A stretch of 64,000 nucleotides of DNA from Spirosoma aerolatum (GCF_002056795.1 NZ_CP020104.1:3669001-3733000); one strand, 5' to 3'. Shown: positions 8,838 through 17,734, counted from the stretch's first letter. The notes: generated by a model not told the origin, from the sequence alone. A program made the numbers and translations.

Positions 8838-10159
8838 CAGAATCCCCACCGTTTTACGGTATGACCATAGACAGCGTAGAAGACCAGGTACAGGTAGCAG
8901 GGGAAAAGTACCCAATAGGCGGTGTGTACCGAATATAGATCGGCAAAATAGCCATATACGAGAGGCATGATGGCATTACCACACAAACCCATAATTAAAA
9001 TGGACGCTCCGAGTTTTGTGAATCGCCCTAATCCATCCAGAGCCAGTGGCCATAAACCAGCCCAGACCAGCGAGTTCGCCAGGCCCAGCAACACAACGAA
9101 CCAGATGGATAGATCGGCTGTATGGCCCAGAAACCTTACCGTTCCGTGGGTGAAAAGAATGAGTAAGGTAAACGTTGTGCCCAGTAAGGTGCAGATGCGT
9201 AGAGCGTTTACCTGACTGATGAACCGGGGAATGGTTATGATGCCGATGATATAGCCGCAGATGGTACAGAACAGGGTATAGGAGGGGAATGTCTTGGCTT
9301 TCAGTAAATCGATACCCATTGAATTGGCATAGCTAATAATTGTGTCGATGGCGATGACCTGCGTGCCTACATGCAGAAAAATGGCGAATGCGCCCAGAAT
9401 CAGGTGTGGAAACTGGAGGATGCTGGTCTTGCCCGCATTGGCACTAGCCACATCGGGGGTTTCGTGTTCCGTGTCGATTTCGGGTAGGGGGGACCGATAG
9501 ACCAGATAGCCCAGCACAAATAGAAACGTACCCAATACGGCATAGGGCGGAATAACCCGCCGAACCAGTTCGTCAAGAGCCGCTCCGCGCTGGTCGGCAC
9601 TCATGGTGCTTAAGTGCGCAAACAAATCGGTATCCGTCGGTCGTAGGATGACCGCTGCAAACACCAGGGGCGACAGAATCCCGGCTGCCTTGTTGCAGAT
9701 ACCCATCATACTGATGCGTTGGGCAGCCCGCTCTTTAGGCCCCAGAATGGTGATGTAGGGATTGGTAGCCGTTTGCAGAATGGCCAGCCCAATGCCAATG
9801 GTAAACAAACCTATCAGAAACAGCGCGTAGGTTCGGGTCATAGCGGCCGGAATGAAGATAAATGCACCCAGTGCCATAGCCCAGAAACCGATCATCATGC
9901 CTTTTTTGAATCCAACGGCTTTTAATAAATACGAGGCCGGAACCGACATGATGAAGTAGGCAATATAGAACGCAAATGCCACCAGATAAGCCTGAAAGCT
10001 GGTTAGCTCGCAGGCAATCTTGAAATACGGAATCAGGATGGAGTTGACCCACGAAATGAACCCGAAGATGAAAAACATCAGCCCGACCAGAAAAATCGAG
10101 ATGGTCGTTTCCCGCTTACTCAGACTGTTGACGTCGATGGCTAGTGTGTTTGTTTCCAT
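8837..10159 (-). CDS. nagP: Sugar:proton symporter of the FucP/NagP (FHS) type
   Basis: 440 residues with about 12 hydrophobic segments, typical of the FHS branch of the major facilitator superfamily. Visible family features are FFIFGFISWVNSILIPYFK in the first membrane segment, the YFIMSVPASYLLK segment and the NPYITILGP loop. Members import L-fucose, glucose or N-acetylglucosamine with protons across the inner membrane. The one-base overlap with nagA, followed by nagB, points to GlcNAc as substrate, hence the NagP assignment. Substrate choice rests on context, not on residues. Confidence 0.82.
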   Translation of the reverse strand: METNTLAIDVNSLSKRETTISIFLVGLMFFIFGFISWVNSILIPYFKIACELTSFQAYLVAFAFYIAYFIMSVPASYLLKAVGFKKGMMIGFWAMALGAFIFIPAAMTRTYALFLIGLFTIGIGLAILQTATNPYITILGPKERAAQRISMMGICNKAAGILSPLVFAAVILRPTDTDLFAHLSTMSADQRGAALDELVRRVIPPYAVLGTFLFVLGYLVYRSPLPEIDTEHETPDVASANAGKTSILQFPHLILGAFAIFLHVGTQVIAIDTIISYANSMGIDLLKAKTFPSYTLFCTICGYIIGIITIPRFISQVNALRICTLLGTTFTLLILFTHGTVRFLGHTADLSIWFVVLLGLANSLVWAGLWPLALDGLGRFTKLGASILIMGLCGNAIMPLVYGYFADLYSVHTAYWVLFPCYLYLVFYAVYGHTVKRWGF

Positions 10160-10211
10160 TGGGTTAACGTTTGCTGGTAGTGATGTTGGGTAAGTGTGCG
10201 TGGCTGAAAAT

Positions 10212-10229
10212 CGCGGGTTTTCACCCGCG
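10212..10229 (-). repeat. Post-stop hairpin, GTAACGCGGGTG family, copy 1
   Basis: On the minus strand the perfect hairpin CGCGGGT-GAAA-ACCCGCG begins five bases after the stop codon of the oxidoreductase gene. The sequence around it, GTAACGCGGGTGAAAACCCGC, is nearly repeated at 59327-59347. There is no U-tract of the classic terminator type. Confidence 0.75.
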
Positions 10230-10234
10230 TTACA

Positions 10235-11602
10235 TTACAGCGTTGGCTCCCAGCCTTTTTCGTACTCGCGTTGCCAGAATTTCATCGCGTTTTTGTTGTT
10301 CAGAATATGGCCGTTGGTTGGGTCTATCGTCAGCGTATCGCCAGAGCGGAGGGCGATGTTGCCCAGTTGACACAGGAGTGTACTCTGGTGCCCTCCGACA
10401 ATACCCGATGCCAGTGGAGCGCCTGTTTTGATGGCGGCCACGAAATTTTGAAGGTGGGTAGCGTCCAGAGCCTGGGATGGGTTCATTTTGTTCCGTGGGT
10501 CGATGGGTAAATCGTTCTTTACATCCTTAATCAGTTTGTTGTCGAGGTCAAAGATTTTGTAGGCATTGCCACCGCCGTATTGGAGCGAGCCGGTTTCGCC
10601 ATAGAACGTAACCCCCACATCACTCCCTTCAACGGTTCGGCCATTGCAGCTTCGGCCTTCCCAGGTCATGGCCGTGTTGTTGTTGAATGTCAGGTTAATG
10701 ACTTGCGTATCAGGCGTTTCCCAGTCATCTTTATACCGATAGCGGCCACCCAGCGACGTCACTTTGTTGGGGTACTCTACATCCAGGCCCCAGCGCATCA
10801 GGTCGAGCATGTGGGTGCCGTTATTCAGGGCTTCGCCTGTGCCCCAATGCCAGAACCAGTGCCAGTTATAGTGAATAATATTGTCTTTGTAGGCGCGTCT
10901 TGGCGCAGGGCCCTGCCATAAGTCATAGTTCAGCCAGAGCGGTACGGGGGTCGATTTGCCGATGCCAATGGTGGCCCGGTTGTTGGTGTACCAGCCTTTG
11001 GCAAAATATGGCCGACCGATGGCTCCGTTTTTAATGTCCTCAATCGCCAGCTTTACATTAGGCCACGAACGGCGCTGGTTGCCCATCTGAATCACATTCT
11101 TATACTTAGCTGCTACGGCCACCAGCAGTTCGCCTTCGTGCGGGTTGTGGCTGCATGGCTTTTCGAGGTATACGTGTTTGCCTGCTTTCGAGGCCAAAAT
11201 AGCCGCTGGAGCGTGCCAGTGGTCGGGAGCGGCAATGACGAGAGCGTCCATGTCTTTGTCGTCAAGTGCCTTTCGGAAGTCGGGCTGATTTTTGGGCTTC
11301 GACTTCTGAATGCCGTCTACCGTGGCGATGCACTTCTCGGCCGCTCGCGTGTCGACATCGCAGATCGTGACTACTTCGCAGTTAGGCTGAAGGGCAAAAT
11401 TACTCGACAGAGCCAGGCCACGGCTGTTAACGCCCATAACGCCGACCTTTACCTTTTCGTTGGCACCCAGGATTCGCCCGTAACTTCTGGGGCTGAAACC
11501 GGGCAGAACGCCCCCAATCGACAATACTGCGGTGCTGATAAGCGTCTTTTTAACGAAATTCCGCCGGGAGTTTGCCGTTGGGTTATTGCTCGTGTTATTC
11601 AT
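10235..11602 (-). CDS. Tat-exported Gfo/Idh/MocA family oxidoreductase
   Basis: 455 residues. The start carries a twin-arginine signal (NSRRNFVKKT, then a hydrophobic stretch ending near residue 35), so the folded, cofactor-loaded protein is probably exported to the periplasm. A Rossmann domain begins near residue 51 (KVKVGVMGVNSRG), with the acidic CDVD strand end and the family EKP motif (YLEKPC, Lys148). The C-terminal domain has GTHMLDLMRW, the expected substrate-binding His and Asp. Family members oxidise or reduce sugars and inositols with NAD(P). Substrate is unknown. It is upstream of the GlcNAc genes on the same strand, separated by a short hairpin. Confidence 0.88.
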   Translation of the reverse strand: MNNTSNNPTANSRRNFVKKTLISTAVLSIGGVLPGFSPRSYGRILGANEKVKVGVMGVNSRGLALSSNFALQPNCEVVTICDVDTRAAEKCIATVDGIQKSKPKNQPDFRKALDDKDMDALVIAAPDHWHAPAAILASKAGKHVYLEKPCSHNPHEGELLVAVAAKYKNVIQMGNQRRSWPNVKLAIEDIKNGAIGRPYFAKGWYTNNRATIGIGKSTPVPLWLNYDLWQGPAPRRAYKDNIIHYNWHWFWHWGTGEALNNGTHMLDLMRWGLDVEYPNKVTSLGGRYRYKDDWETPDTQVINLTFNNNTAMTWEGRSCNGRTVEGSDVGVTFYGETGSLQYGGGNAYKIFDLDNKLIKDVKNDLPIDPRNKMNPSQALDATHLQNFVAAIKTGAPLASGIVGGHQSTLLCQLGNIALRSGDTLTIDPTNGHILNNKNAMKFWQREYEKGWEPTL

Positions 11603-11629
11603 AATACTGGTTTTAGGAATGATCAGTCG

Positions 11630-11977
11630 CTAGTTGACTTGAGGAGCCTAGCAGGTACAATAATCCGTTGTGTAAACTAGGCCTTTGAACACCAAACACG
11701 AACCACACCCCAGGCCCTCTTTAGGGAGCAACCATAAATTACAGTTGCCGAACTTCGATTCGGGCAGGGGAGACTGGTTTACATACCCCCGTTTTTTTCG
11801 TGTTTTCACATCGGCCTCATTGATACGCGAAAAGTCATTACAGGGGTCAATAACAGCTTTTTTGTCTTCTGAAGGCGTTTTGGATTGACACCTACTCAGT
11901 AGCAGCGAGAAACCCAAAGCCGCTGAACCCGAAATAATGGATTTATTAATAATTTGTTGTCGGGCGTAATGTGAGGG
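11630..11977 (-). pseudogene. Decayed high-potential iron-sulfur protein (HiPIP) gene
   Basis: The minus-strand frame from 11977 reads a signal-like N-terminus (ARQQIINKSIISGSAALGF, then LLLSRCQS), DPCNDFSRINEADV, RGYVNQSPLPES, then a HiPIP-like cluster region: NCNLWLLPKEGLGCGSC, FKGLVYTTDYCTC. HiPIPs are small exported [4Fe-4S] electron carriers with CxxC, about 14 residues, C, about 12-13 residues, C. Here the first Cys of CxxC is Phe (TTC, one base from TGC). The spacing of 14 and 12 residues to the other ligands is kept. The frame ends at TAG 11648-11650, where the family usually has Trp (TGG). Beyond it, APQVN and a second stop (11630-11632) follow in frame, like a normal HiPIP tail. No ATG or GTG opens the frame; only TTG at 11917 is available. 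HiPIP identity is from memory of the family pattern. Confidence 0.62.
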
Positions 11978-12073
11978 TTACTAGCTGAATTTATTCGTCT
12001 GGTCAATGTGTCGATGAATCGTGGGTTTCTCGATTTAGGCTTCCTTTAACTGCTTATTCCAATTGACCGTTGA

Positions 12074-13381
12074 TTACGAAAACACCGCCGGAATTTTAAT
12101 CAGATCCTGAAATTCGTGTCCGTCGTGTTCAGATCGGGCCAGTGTGTAAACCGATCCATCGGCACCAATCGCAAGGGAATTAACGTAGGTAGGGCGGGAG
12201 CCGTCGGCATAAAAAATAGGTCCGTGATCCGTATACATCTGACTCGGAATATGAAACGTGATCAAGTGCAGGTTTTCGAGCCCTTTGGCGGCTCCCTTCG
12301 CTAGTTGATCGACACCTTTCAGACGTTTGCCGTCGACGTAGATTGGCCCACCTGTGAGGTAGTATATAGTTTTCTGATCCGGTCCTAACTGAAAGCCCAG
12401 GTAACCATAGCTAAACTGATCGAACATGCCACTCTTCCGCGATGGCTCCGAGGTTAACCGTTCTACGAGTTCAATCCCTTGCTGGCGGGGATCGAACCTG
12501 AACAAATACCCCGAATTGCCGTGTATGCCATAGGCGACTTCTTCGGGAGCGTACCAGAAGATTTTTCGCCAGTTATAGCCCATGCTACCGGGGTGCGCTG
12601 GATCATACTGCCCAAAATAATCGAGCCGCAGATCGACATTCGCAAGTTTGTTAAACTGCTCGTTATCAGGTTGATAACTGGAAATATCACCTTCCGATGT
12701 CGAGAAATAGACCGCACCATTGTGGGGGTCAACAAATATGGAGCGGCACAATACCCGGTAATCATTGCCCGGAATTCCGGCTTCGCCCATTGCGGAAACA
12801 AGGCCGATGGTTTTGAGCGTACTGGTCTTGAGGTTGTACTGAATAAAATAGCCCAGCGGCCAGGTAATGCCATACAAATAGCCGCGCTCTTTGTCGATGG
12901 TCATGGTTAGAATTCCTTCACCATTCGGCGCAATGGCCAGATTTTCAAACGCACCGGTTGTCAGGTCATAGGAAATAAAATGGCCACCAGGATAAAGGGC
13001 TTTCCCATCTGGAGCGCTTTGGGGTAGTCGTTCCATCCCATCGATCAGTTCATAGACGCCAATATGGGTTGCGAAATAGAGTTTGCCGTTACTTTCATAG
13101 AATCGAACGTGGCTCTTGCCCTGCGGAATGGCATTGGCGGAGGTTTCGCCACAGATTTCGGTTAGGTCGGCCAGCCATTCTGTCTTGTCTGTTCCCGGAT
13201 TATAAACATAAAGCTGGCCACCCTGTTCGTAGGATTCGGAGCAAAGCACGTAATAAACGTTGCCGTTGCTGGCAGTGGTAATAGCATTGTATGTGTCATG
13301 CGCCAGCGGAAAGCCTGAATAGTATGGGGTTGCTATTAGCGTAGAAGCGGTAGCTACGTGGGTTTTGTTGGCTGAATTCAT
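12074..13381 (-). CDS. Beta-propeller protein of unknown function
   Basis: 435 residues with no signal peptide. Repeating blade-like strands are visible: TASNGNVYYVL, SNGKLYFATH.GVYEL, DKERGYLYGITWPLGYFIQY, DPHNGAVYFSTSEGDISSY, DQKTIYYLTGG and GADGSVYTLARSE. They suggest a six- or seven-bladed propeller of the SMP-30/NHL/PQQ-like kind. I recognise no catalytic signature and do not assign a reaction. It sits between exported sugar-type oxidoreductases and a ceramidase-like hydrolase on the same strand, but a 20-bp perfect hairpin separates it from the upstream gene. Confidence 0.7.
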   Translation of the reverse strand: MNSANKTHVATASTLIATPYYSGFPLAHDTYNAITTASNGNVYYVLCSESYEQGGQLYVYNPGTDKTEWLADLTEICGETSANAIPQGKSHVRFYESNGKLYFATHIGVYELIDGMERLPQSAPDGKALYPGGHFISYDLTTGAFENLAIAPNGEGILTMTIDKERGYLYGITWPLGYFIQYNLKTSTLKTIGLVSAMGEAGIPGNDYRVLCRSIFVDPHNGAVYFSTSEGDISSYQPDNEQFNKLANVDLRLDYFGQYDPAHPGSMGYNWRKIFWYAPEEVAYGIHGNSGYLFRFDPRQQGIELVERLTSEPSRKSGMFDQFSYGYLGFQLGPDQKTIYYLTGGPIYVDGKRLKGVDQLAKGAAKGLENLHLITFHIPSQMYTDHGPIFYADGSRPTYVNSLAIGADGSVYTLARSEHDGHEFQDLIKIPAVFS

Positions 13382-13435
13382 AGTCGTTTTAGTAGTGGAG
13401 CTGGCGTTCAGAAGCCCTACCTTTCTGTATTTTCG

Positions 13436-13482
13436 GCCGTATCTGTGGAGTCGGATTCTTGGTCCGACTCCACAGATACGGC
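13436..13482 (-). terminator. Perfect 20-bp hairpin after the ceramidase-like gene
   Basis: Arms 13436-13455 and 13463-13482 (GCCGTATCTGTGGAGTCGGA and its exact complement) flank a 7-base loop and begin six bases past the stop codon. The transcript after the stem is GAAAAUAC rather than a U-run, so it is either a weak terminator or an RNA-processing or 3'-end-stabilising element. Confidence 0.7.
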
Positions 13483-13488
13483 TGGGAA

Positions 13489-14850
13489 TTACTTTAATTT
13501 GGGTACACCAACCTGGTCGGCCAATCGGTTAATTTCCTGGTAGATCAAAGCAGGGGCTTCGGGTGCCCAGGTGGCTGGTAACCCATAAACCATTTGCGAT
13601 GTAGCCCCTTCGTAACCACCTTCCTGCAAAATGGTGGTTGAGGGAATGTAGCCCATCACGTCGTTTGAATAGCCCATTACAAAAATGTGGGGGCCAAATC
13701 GTTTCTTGCAGTCGATCGTATACTGGACTACGAGTTCGCCACCAAAGCTTAAAATGGGTTGATTCCCCAATTGCCATACCTGTACCGGATAAGGATAGTG
13801 ACTGATAAAGGTTTTACCCTGCCTCTTTTCGGCCAGCATACGGGTTGCCCAGCGTTTAAGATAGCCTTCGCTTTCCTGGATGGTCTTCGTTAAGTCCGCT
13901 TCGGAGGGTGGAGCCGAAAGCGGTAGCTGAATTTCGGAGTATGCCGTTCGCAGCTGTGGTGTCAGGTTCTGCATGGGCTCATTGAGAACCCGTTCTACGG
14001 CTGCGGCCAGTTCCTGCCCATACTGACGGGCCAGCGGGATCGTCCTACGAGGGAGTGGGTTCTGGTCACCGGCCGCCCCCTGAAAAAATAGGGCCGTTAC
14101 ACCCGGATGTGTTTTTTCCAGTTCCAATTGCGCAAAGCCCGCGTAATCGCCCGACCATTGATACAGGTCCAGCACTGTAGGGTGACAAGCGTACCCAAAC
14201 ACAATGGCTTTGAGCTGTCCGCTGGCGTTGGCAATTTTAATGACCGGAACGGCATAATCGTTGGGGCCTTTCAGCTCCGTTTGTTCCAGCAGGGCCCCTT
14301 CTTTGTTGTTTCGTCGGTTCACCTGAAATCGTGTGACACCATTCTGGGCGGATAAGACAGCGGGTTCCAGCTTCTGGAATGCCTGCTCCACCAGCGTCAC
14401 GATCTGGGCTTCCAGCCATCGGGAATACCGATCGATTGTTTCCTGCTCCCTGGCGTCGAGGGGGTAAATGTCCTGGAGAGCGTTGTCCAGAACAGGGCCC
14501 GAATGGGTATGCGAACTGTTGAGAATGATCTGCGCTTTGGTTAGGTGGAACTGGCTGTTCAGTCGTTCGCGAATCCGGTCCGACATAACTTTCGGAAAGC
14601 CCAGCATATCGGTAGTCACCAGAACCGCCCGATGGCCTGTTTCATCTTCCAGCGCCAGGGCTTTGGCCCATAAATCGTGAAGGGTGCCATCGGCAGCGTG
14701 GGTACGAGAGGCATAACCTGCCTGCCACTGCGATTCTTTAGGGGTAATAAGCACGCTGGCAGCACCCGCTTTCCAGCCATCGGCCGAAGCTGTGTGCTGA
14801 AGGCATACCCCAAACCAGATTAGCCAGACAAACCCTGCTACGTACCTCAT
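13489..14850 (-). CDS. Neutral/alkaline ceramidase-like secreted hydrolase
   Basis: 453 residues starting with a Sec-type signal peptide (MRYVAGFVWLIWFGVCLQ, ending near TASA). Family marks of the neutral ceramidase N-terminal domain are GAASVLITPKE.QWQAGY.SR, the VTTDMLG strand, and NSSHTHSGPVLD with the zinc-type His residues; VFGYACHPTVLD and FFQGAAGDQNP follow. True ceramidases cleave the N-acyl bond of ceramide, but many bacterial proteins with this domain in sugar loci have no known substrate. The stop overlaps the next gene upstream in the classic ATGA fashion (14847-14850). It is shorter than full ceramidases (about 650-700 residues) and lacks their C-terminal Ig-like domain. Confidence 0.82.
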   Translation of the reverse strand: MRYVAGFVWLIWFGVCLQHTASADGWKAGAASVLITPKESQWQAGYASRTHAADGTLHDLWAKALALEDETGHRAVLVTTDMLGFPKVMSDRIRERLNSQFHLTKAQIILNSSHTHSGPVLDNALQDIYPLDAREQETIDRYSRWLEAQIVTLVEQAFQKLEPAVLSAQNGVTRFQVNRRNNKEGALLEQTELKGPNDYAVPVIKIANASGQLKAIVFGYACHPTVLDLYQWSGDYAGFAQLELEKTHPGVTALFFQGAAGDQNPLPRRTIPLARQYGQELAAAVERVLNEPMQNLTPQLRTAYSEIQLPLSAPPSEADLTKTIQESEGYLKRWATRMLAEKRQGKTFISHYPYPVQVWQLGNQPILSFGGELVVQYTIDCKKRFGPHIFVMGYSNDVMGYIPSTTILQEGGYEGATSQMVYGLPATWAPEAPALIYQEINRLADQVGVPKLK

Positions 14851-16262
14851 TTCTGACTCAGAAGTTTATCGGCGTGGGTGTGAATTTTCTCAATGGCATT
14901 CGCAATGCTATCCATGTCGGTCTGAGTCCCCAGTAGCATATTCTGGGTGAACCAGACGGCTTCTTCGTTACACAGCCGGTCGTTTTGCGGGCAGTGATTC
15001 CGCTCGACGTAGCTGTTGAAATTCAGCATGGCCTTTGGATACATTTTCTGAAAGTTTTTCGACTGGAAGGCGTCGTTAAGGTACGGCATGTTGTTCAGTG
15101 TGGCGTAACCTTTCGAACAGGGAATCCCCTCGGCTGTGAGTGCCTTCAGAAATACCTCCCGCGACAGCCCTTTGAAGGCTTCTTTTTGGTACCGAAAAGG
15201 AAAGAGGTGGAAAGCAGCCCGCGTGACATCGTCGTACAGTTTATAGGGAACAATACCCGGAATAAGCCTGATCTTGGCTTTCAGGTATGCCGCATTTGTG
15301 TTTCGAGTGGTTGTTTCGGCATCGAGTCGTTTTAACTGCGCCAGTCCAATAGCCGCCTGATACTCGGTCAGTCGGAGTTTCGTACCCTGAATAACGGTGC
15401 CAGCGCCAATCACTCCTGAAAGCATACCGTATGGATTACCGTAGTTGTGGTACGAGAAACAGCGGTCCATAAAGGCATCATCGTTACTAACAATGGCACC
15501 TCCTTCGCCAATGGCTAAGTTCTTGGAATTCTGAAAGCTAAAACAACCTGCATGACCAAACGTTCCCACTTTCTGGTGATTGATTTCGGCCAGATGCGCC
15601 TGACAGGCATCTTCTATGACGACCAGATTGTGTTTTTTGGCGATGGCCAGAATCTGAGGCATATTGGCTGGTAACCCCAGAATATGTACCGGAATAATCG
15701 CCTTTGTGCGAGGGGTAATCTTCGCTTCAATCTTTGCCGGGTCGATCTGAAACGTTTCAGGGTCTACATCCACGAATATGGGCATAGCTCCCGTTGCCAG
15801 AACGGGAGCCACCGTTCCGATAAACGTATAGGGCGGTACCAGCACTTCATCGCCCCCACGAATATTCAGTTGATCCAGCGAAGCCATGATGGCATTGGTG
15901 CCATTCACGACGGCCAGCGACCGCTTTGCGCCTAAGGTAGCGGCCCATTTGGCTTCAAATTCGCTCACAACATTCGCCCTTGACCAGATGCCGCTACGAA
16001 TTACGTCCAGCAACTGTTTTTCATCCTGTTCCGGTTTCCACAGGGGCCAGCTGGGCCAGTCGGCTGTTCGAACGGGTTTACCACCTAGCAGGGCAGGCGG
16101 CTCCGCCAGGGAAAAGGGTGTTGCTTTTTGAGTGGCTTTAACTGAGGGACTGACAGAGAGCGCCGACGCATCAGTGAGTAAGGATGCCGGTAGCATGGCC
16201 CCCAGACCAGTTAATGAGTTTCGCTTTAAAAACTCTCTTCTTGAGACGTTAGACTGCGACAT
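14847..16262 (-). CDS. Tat-exported DegT/DnrJ/EryC1/StrS-type PLP aminotransferase
   Basis: 471 residues. A twin-arginine signal (VSRREFLKRNSLTGLGAML) precedes a complete sugar-aminotransferase fold: VVNGTNAI, PPYTFIGTV, IEDACQAH (Asp218) and the PLP-lysine motif FSFQNSKNLAIGEGG (Lys247). Family members usually transfer amino groups to keto-sugars in the cytoplasm. A Tat signal implies action in the periplasm after folding with PLP. Export of this fold is unusual. The ATGA overlap with the ceramidase-like gene and an 18-base gap from the next Gfo/Idh gene mark one operon, which suggests a shared exported pathway. An alternative is that the N-terminal segment is not cleaved and anchors the protein. 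Confidence 0.87.
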   Translation of the reverse strand: MSQSNVSRREFLKRNSLTGLGAMLPASLLTDASALSVSPSVKATQKATPFSLAEPPALLGGKPVRTADWPSWPLWKPEQDEKQLLDVIRSGIWSRANVVSEFEAKWAATLGAKRSLAVVNGTNAIMASLDQLNIRGGDEVLVPPYTFIGTVAPVLATGAMPIFVDVDPETFQIDPAKIEAKITPRTKAIIPVHILGLPANMPQILAIAKKHNLVVIEDACQAHLAEINHQKVGTFGHAGCFSFQNSKNLAIGEGGAIVSNDDAFMDRCFSYHNYGNPYGMLSGVIGAGTVIQGTKLRLTEYQAAIGLAQLKRLDAETTTRNTNAAYLKAKIRLIPGIVPYKLYDDVTRAAFHLFPFRYQKEAFKGLSREVFLKALTAEGIPCSKGYATLNNMPYLNDAFQSKNFQKMYPKAMLNFNSYVERNHCPQNDRLCNEEAVWFTQNMLLGTQTDMDSIANAIEKIHTHADKLLSQK

Positions 16263-16280
16263 GGGTTTGGATGATTGCGG

Positions 16281-17291
16281 TTATTTCTTTGCTTTAGCCA
16301 GGACACTTTCGAGGGTAACGGCAGTTCCCCCACGTCGTTTGCTTTCGTCGGCGGCTTCCATGAAGGCAAACATTTCAATGGTTTCTTCGGGCGTAACGGG
16401 AACCTCACCCGTCTCGAAATAGTGAATAATATCTTGCAGGAGCGGTTCATATCCGCCATAAGGCCCCAGTACCAGATTGCCTGTTTGGGTGAAAACAGTA
16501 CCCCCATAGTCGTGTTTGCCCGTCCGGGTTCCGCGAACGGTACCCACGCGCCCATCAGCCCAGGTGCCTACAATGATGTCGGTGCCATTGGTATGCACGC
16601 GAACTACCTGACGGCAACCCGTACCCATAACCGTGTATAACGTTTCTACCCCATGAATGCCATACCAGTAAAAATCCGGGTGGGTCTTTTCGAGGACAGC
16701 CGGACTAAAGGTGTCGGCCCCCACCACCTTGTTTTTGTCGACTTTTTCAATGCCTTTGATATGCCGGAGTGACGAGGCCGAAAAAAGTGGAATGTTGTAG
16801 TGTTTAGAAGCCTCATAAATGGCAATGGTATCGGCTAATGAAGCCGCAACAGGTTTGTCGATAAACACCCGCTTTCCTGCTTTTAATACCTGCAGGGCTT
16901 GTTCAAGGTGCAATCGACCATCGTTTGTTTCCAGCAGTACCACATCAATTTTTTTGAGTAAGTCGCTGATCGAGTCGACGATTTCGACGCCCTGCTTTTT
17001 TACTTCTTCGGTATAGGCCGGAACGCGCGAGGTGCTGCTTTCGATGTCTTTGCTCCCCTGCGGATAAGCCGCCACAACTTTGTAGCCCAGAAAACTGGCA
17101 TTAGCATCGGGGTTGTTGAGTGCTTTGACAAAGGCGGTACTGTGCGATGTATCCAGCCCAATGATCCCCACACGCTTGCCAGTTGCCAAAGTGTGTGGGG
17201 CCTGGAACCGTGTGGGCGCCAGTAGCAAAGCCGCACAGCTCTGTGATGTCTGTTTTAAAAAGAGTCTTCGACTGGATACTGATGGGGCCAT
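16281..17291 (-). CDS. Tat-exported Gfo/Idh/MocA family oxidoreductase
   Basis: 336 residues. Twin-arginine signal SSRRLFLKQTSQSCAALLL, then a Rossmann start KRVGIIGLDTSHSTAF and the EKP-like motif FIDKPVA. The C-terminal domain has YGIHGVETLYTVMG, with the conserved His of this subfamily. It is first in the minus-strand run with the PLP aminotransferase and ceramidase-like genes. The likely role is an NAD(P)-linked redox step on a sugar or sugar-like compound in the periplasm. The substrate is unknown. Confidence 0.86.
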   Translation of the reverse strand: MAPSVSSRRLFLKQTSQSCAALLLAPTRFQAPHTLATGKRVGIIGLDTSHSTAFVKALNNPDANASFLGYKVVAAYPQGSKDIESSTSRVPAYTEEVKKQGVEIVDSISDLLKKIDVVLLETNDGRLHLEQALQVLKAGKRVFIDKPVAASLADTIAIYEASKHYNIPLFSASSLRHIKGIEKVDKNKVVGADTFSPAVLEKTHPDFYWYGIHGVETLYTVMGTGCRQVVRVHTNGTDIIVGTWADGRVGTVRGTRTGKHDYGGTVFTQTGNLVLGPYGGYEPLLQDIIHYFETGEVPVTPEETIEMFAFMEAADESKRRGGTAVTLESVLAKAKK

Positions 17292-17470
17292 GGATTTAGG
17301 ATTTTAAATGGTATAAGCGACTATATGAGTTTTTTTAACCCGAGATGTGAGGTTTATTGAACCTTGCGAATTAGAGCGAGCAGTCGATGGTACACTAGCT
17401 GATGGAAGAGTTCAGCAAATGACGTCGCCGGTACTGACGTGATTATGTAGTCGGAGCTAGTATGAAAACA
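17292..17470. other. Intergenic stretch with no recognised feature
   Basis: Between the start of the oxidoreductase gene and the tRNA-Glu terminator I see no open frame, no clear TAnnTTTG promoter and no repeat. The minus-strand promoter for the operon should lie here. Confidence 0.5.
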
Positions 17471-17499
17471 AAAAACCAGCCGGTTGAGGGCTGGTTTTT
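17471..17499 (-). terminator. Intrinsic terminator of tRNA-Glu
   Basis: AACCAGCC and GGCTGGTT pair across a 7-base loop, flanked by A and T runs on both sides. On the minus strand it lies 23 bases past the tRNA and ends in a U-run. Confidence 0.85.
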
Positions 17500-17521
17500 T
17501 TGGATTAGTCAGTGGACTAAG

Positions 17522-17593
17522 TGACCGATACGGGAATCGAACCCGTGTTACCGCCGTGAAAGGGCGATGTCCTAACCGCTAGACGAATCGGCC
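17522..17593 (-). tRNA. tRNA-Glu (anticodon TTC)
   Basis: 72 bases. The acceptor arms GGCCGAT and ATCGGTC pair (one G-U) and the discriminator base is A. The D-arm region TCTAGCGGTTAGGA, anticodon loop CTTTCAC and T-arm CGGGTTCGATTCCCG are all standard. CCA is not encoded. Confidence 0.97.
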
Positions 17594-17653
17594 GTCTTGT
17601 GTACAAGACCTAACGTTTTGGCTTGTTTGCCGCTGCGTTAGCGAAACGTGGTG

Positions 17654-17685
17654 CAAAGGTAAGGCGATGTTTTTATAATGCAATA
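17654..17685 (-). promoter_or_regulatory. Bacteroidota-type promoter for tRNA-Glu
   Basis: On the minus strand TACCTTTG (17654-17661) matches the -7 consensus TAnnTTTG exactly. TATTG lies about 20 bases upstream at the -33 position. It is about 60 bases before the mature tRNA. Confidence 0.7.
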
Positions 17686-17734
17686 CCTCACTGTAAAATT
17701 TTTTCAAAAAAAGGGTTTCTGCACGTTTTACTGC

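Noticed and set aside
8838-8915. Longer N-terminus for NagA
   Set aside because: It lies in the transporter coding sequence and does not resemble NagA; the overlap TGATG gives the natural start.
12463-12910. Overlapping open frames of 136 and 143 residues on both strands
   Set aside because: Both are shadows of the beta-propeller gene, without start context or domain signal.
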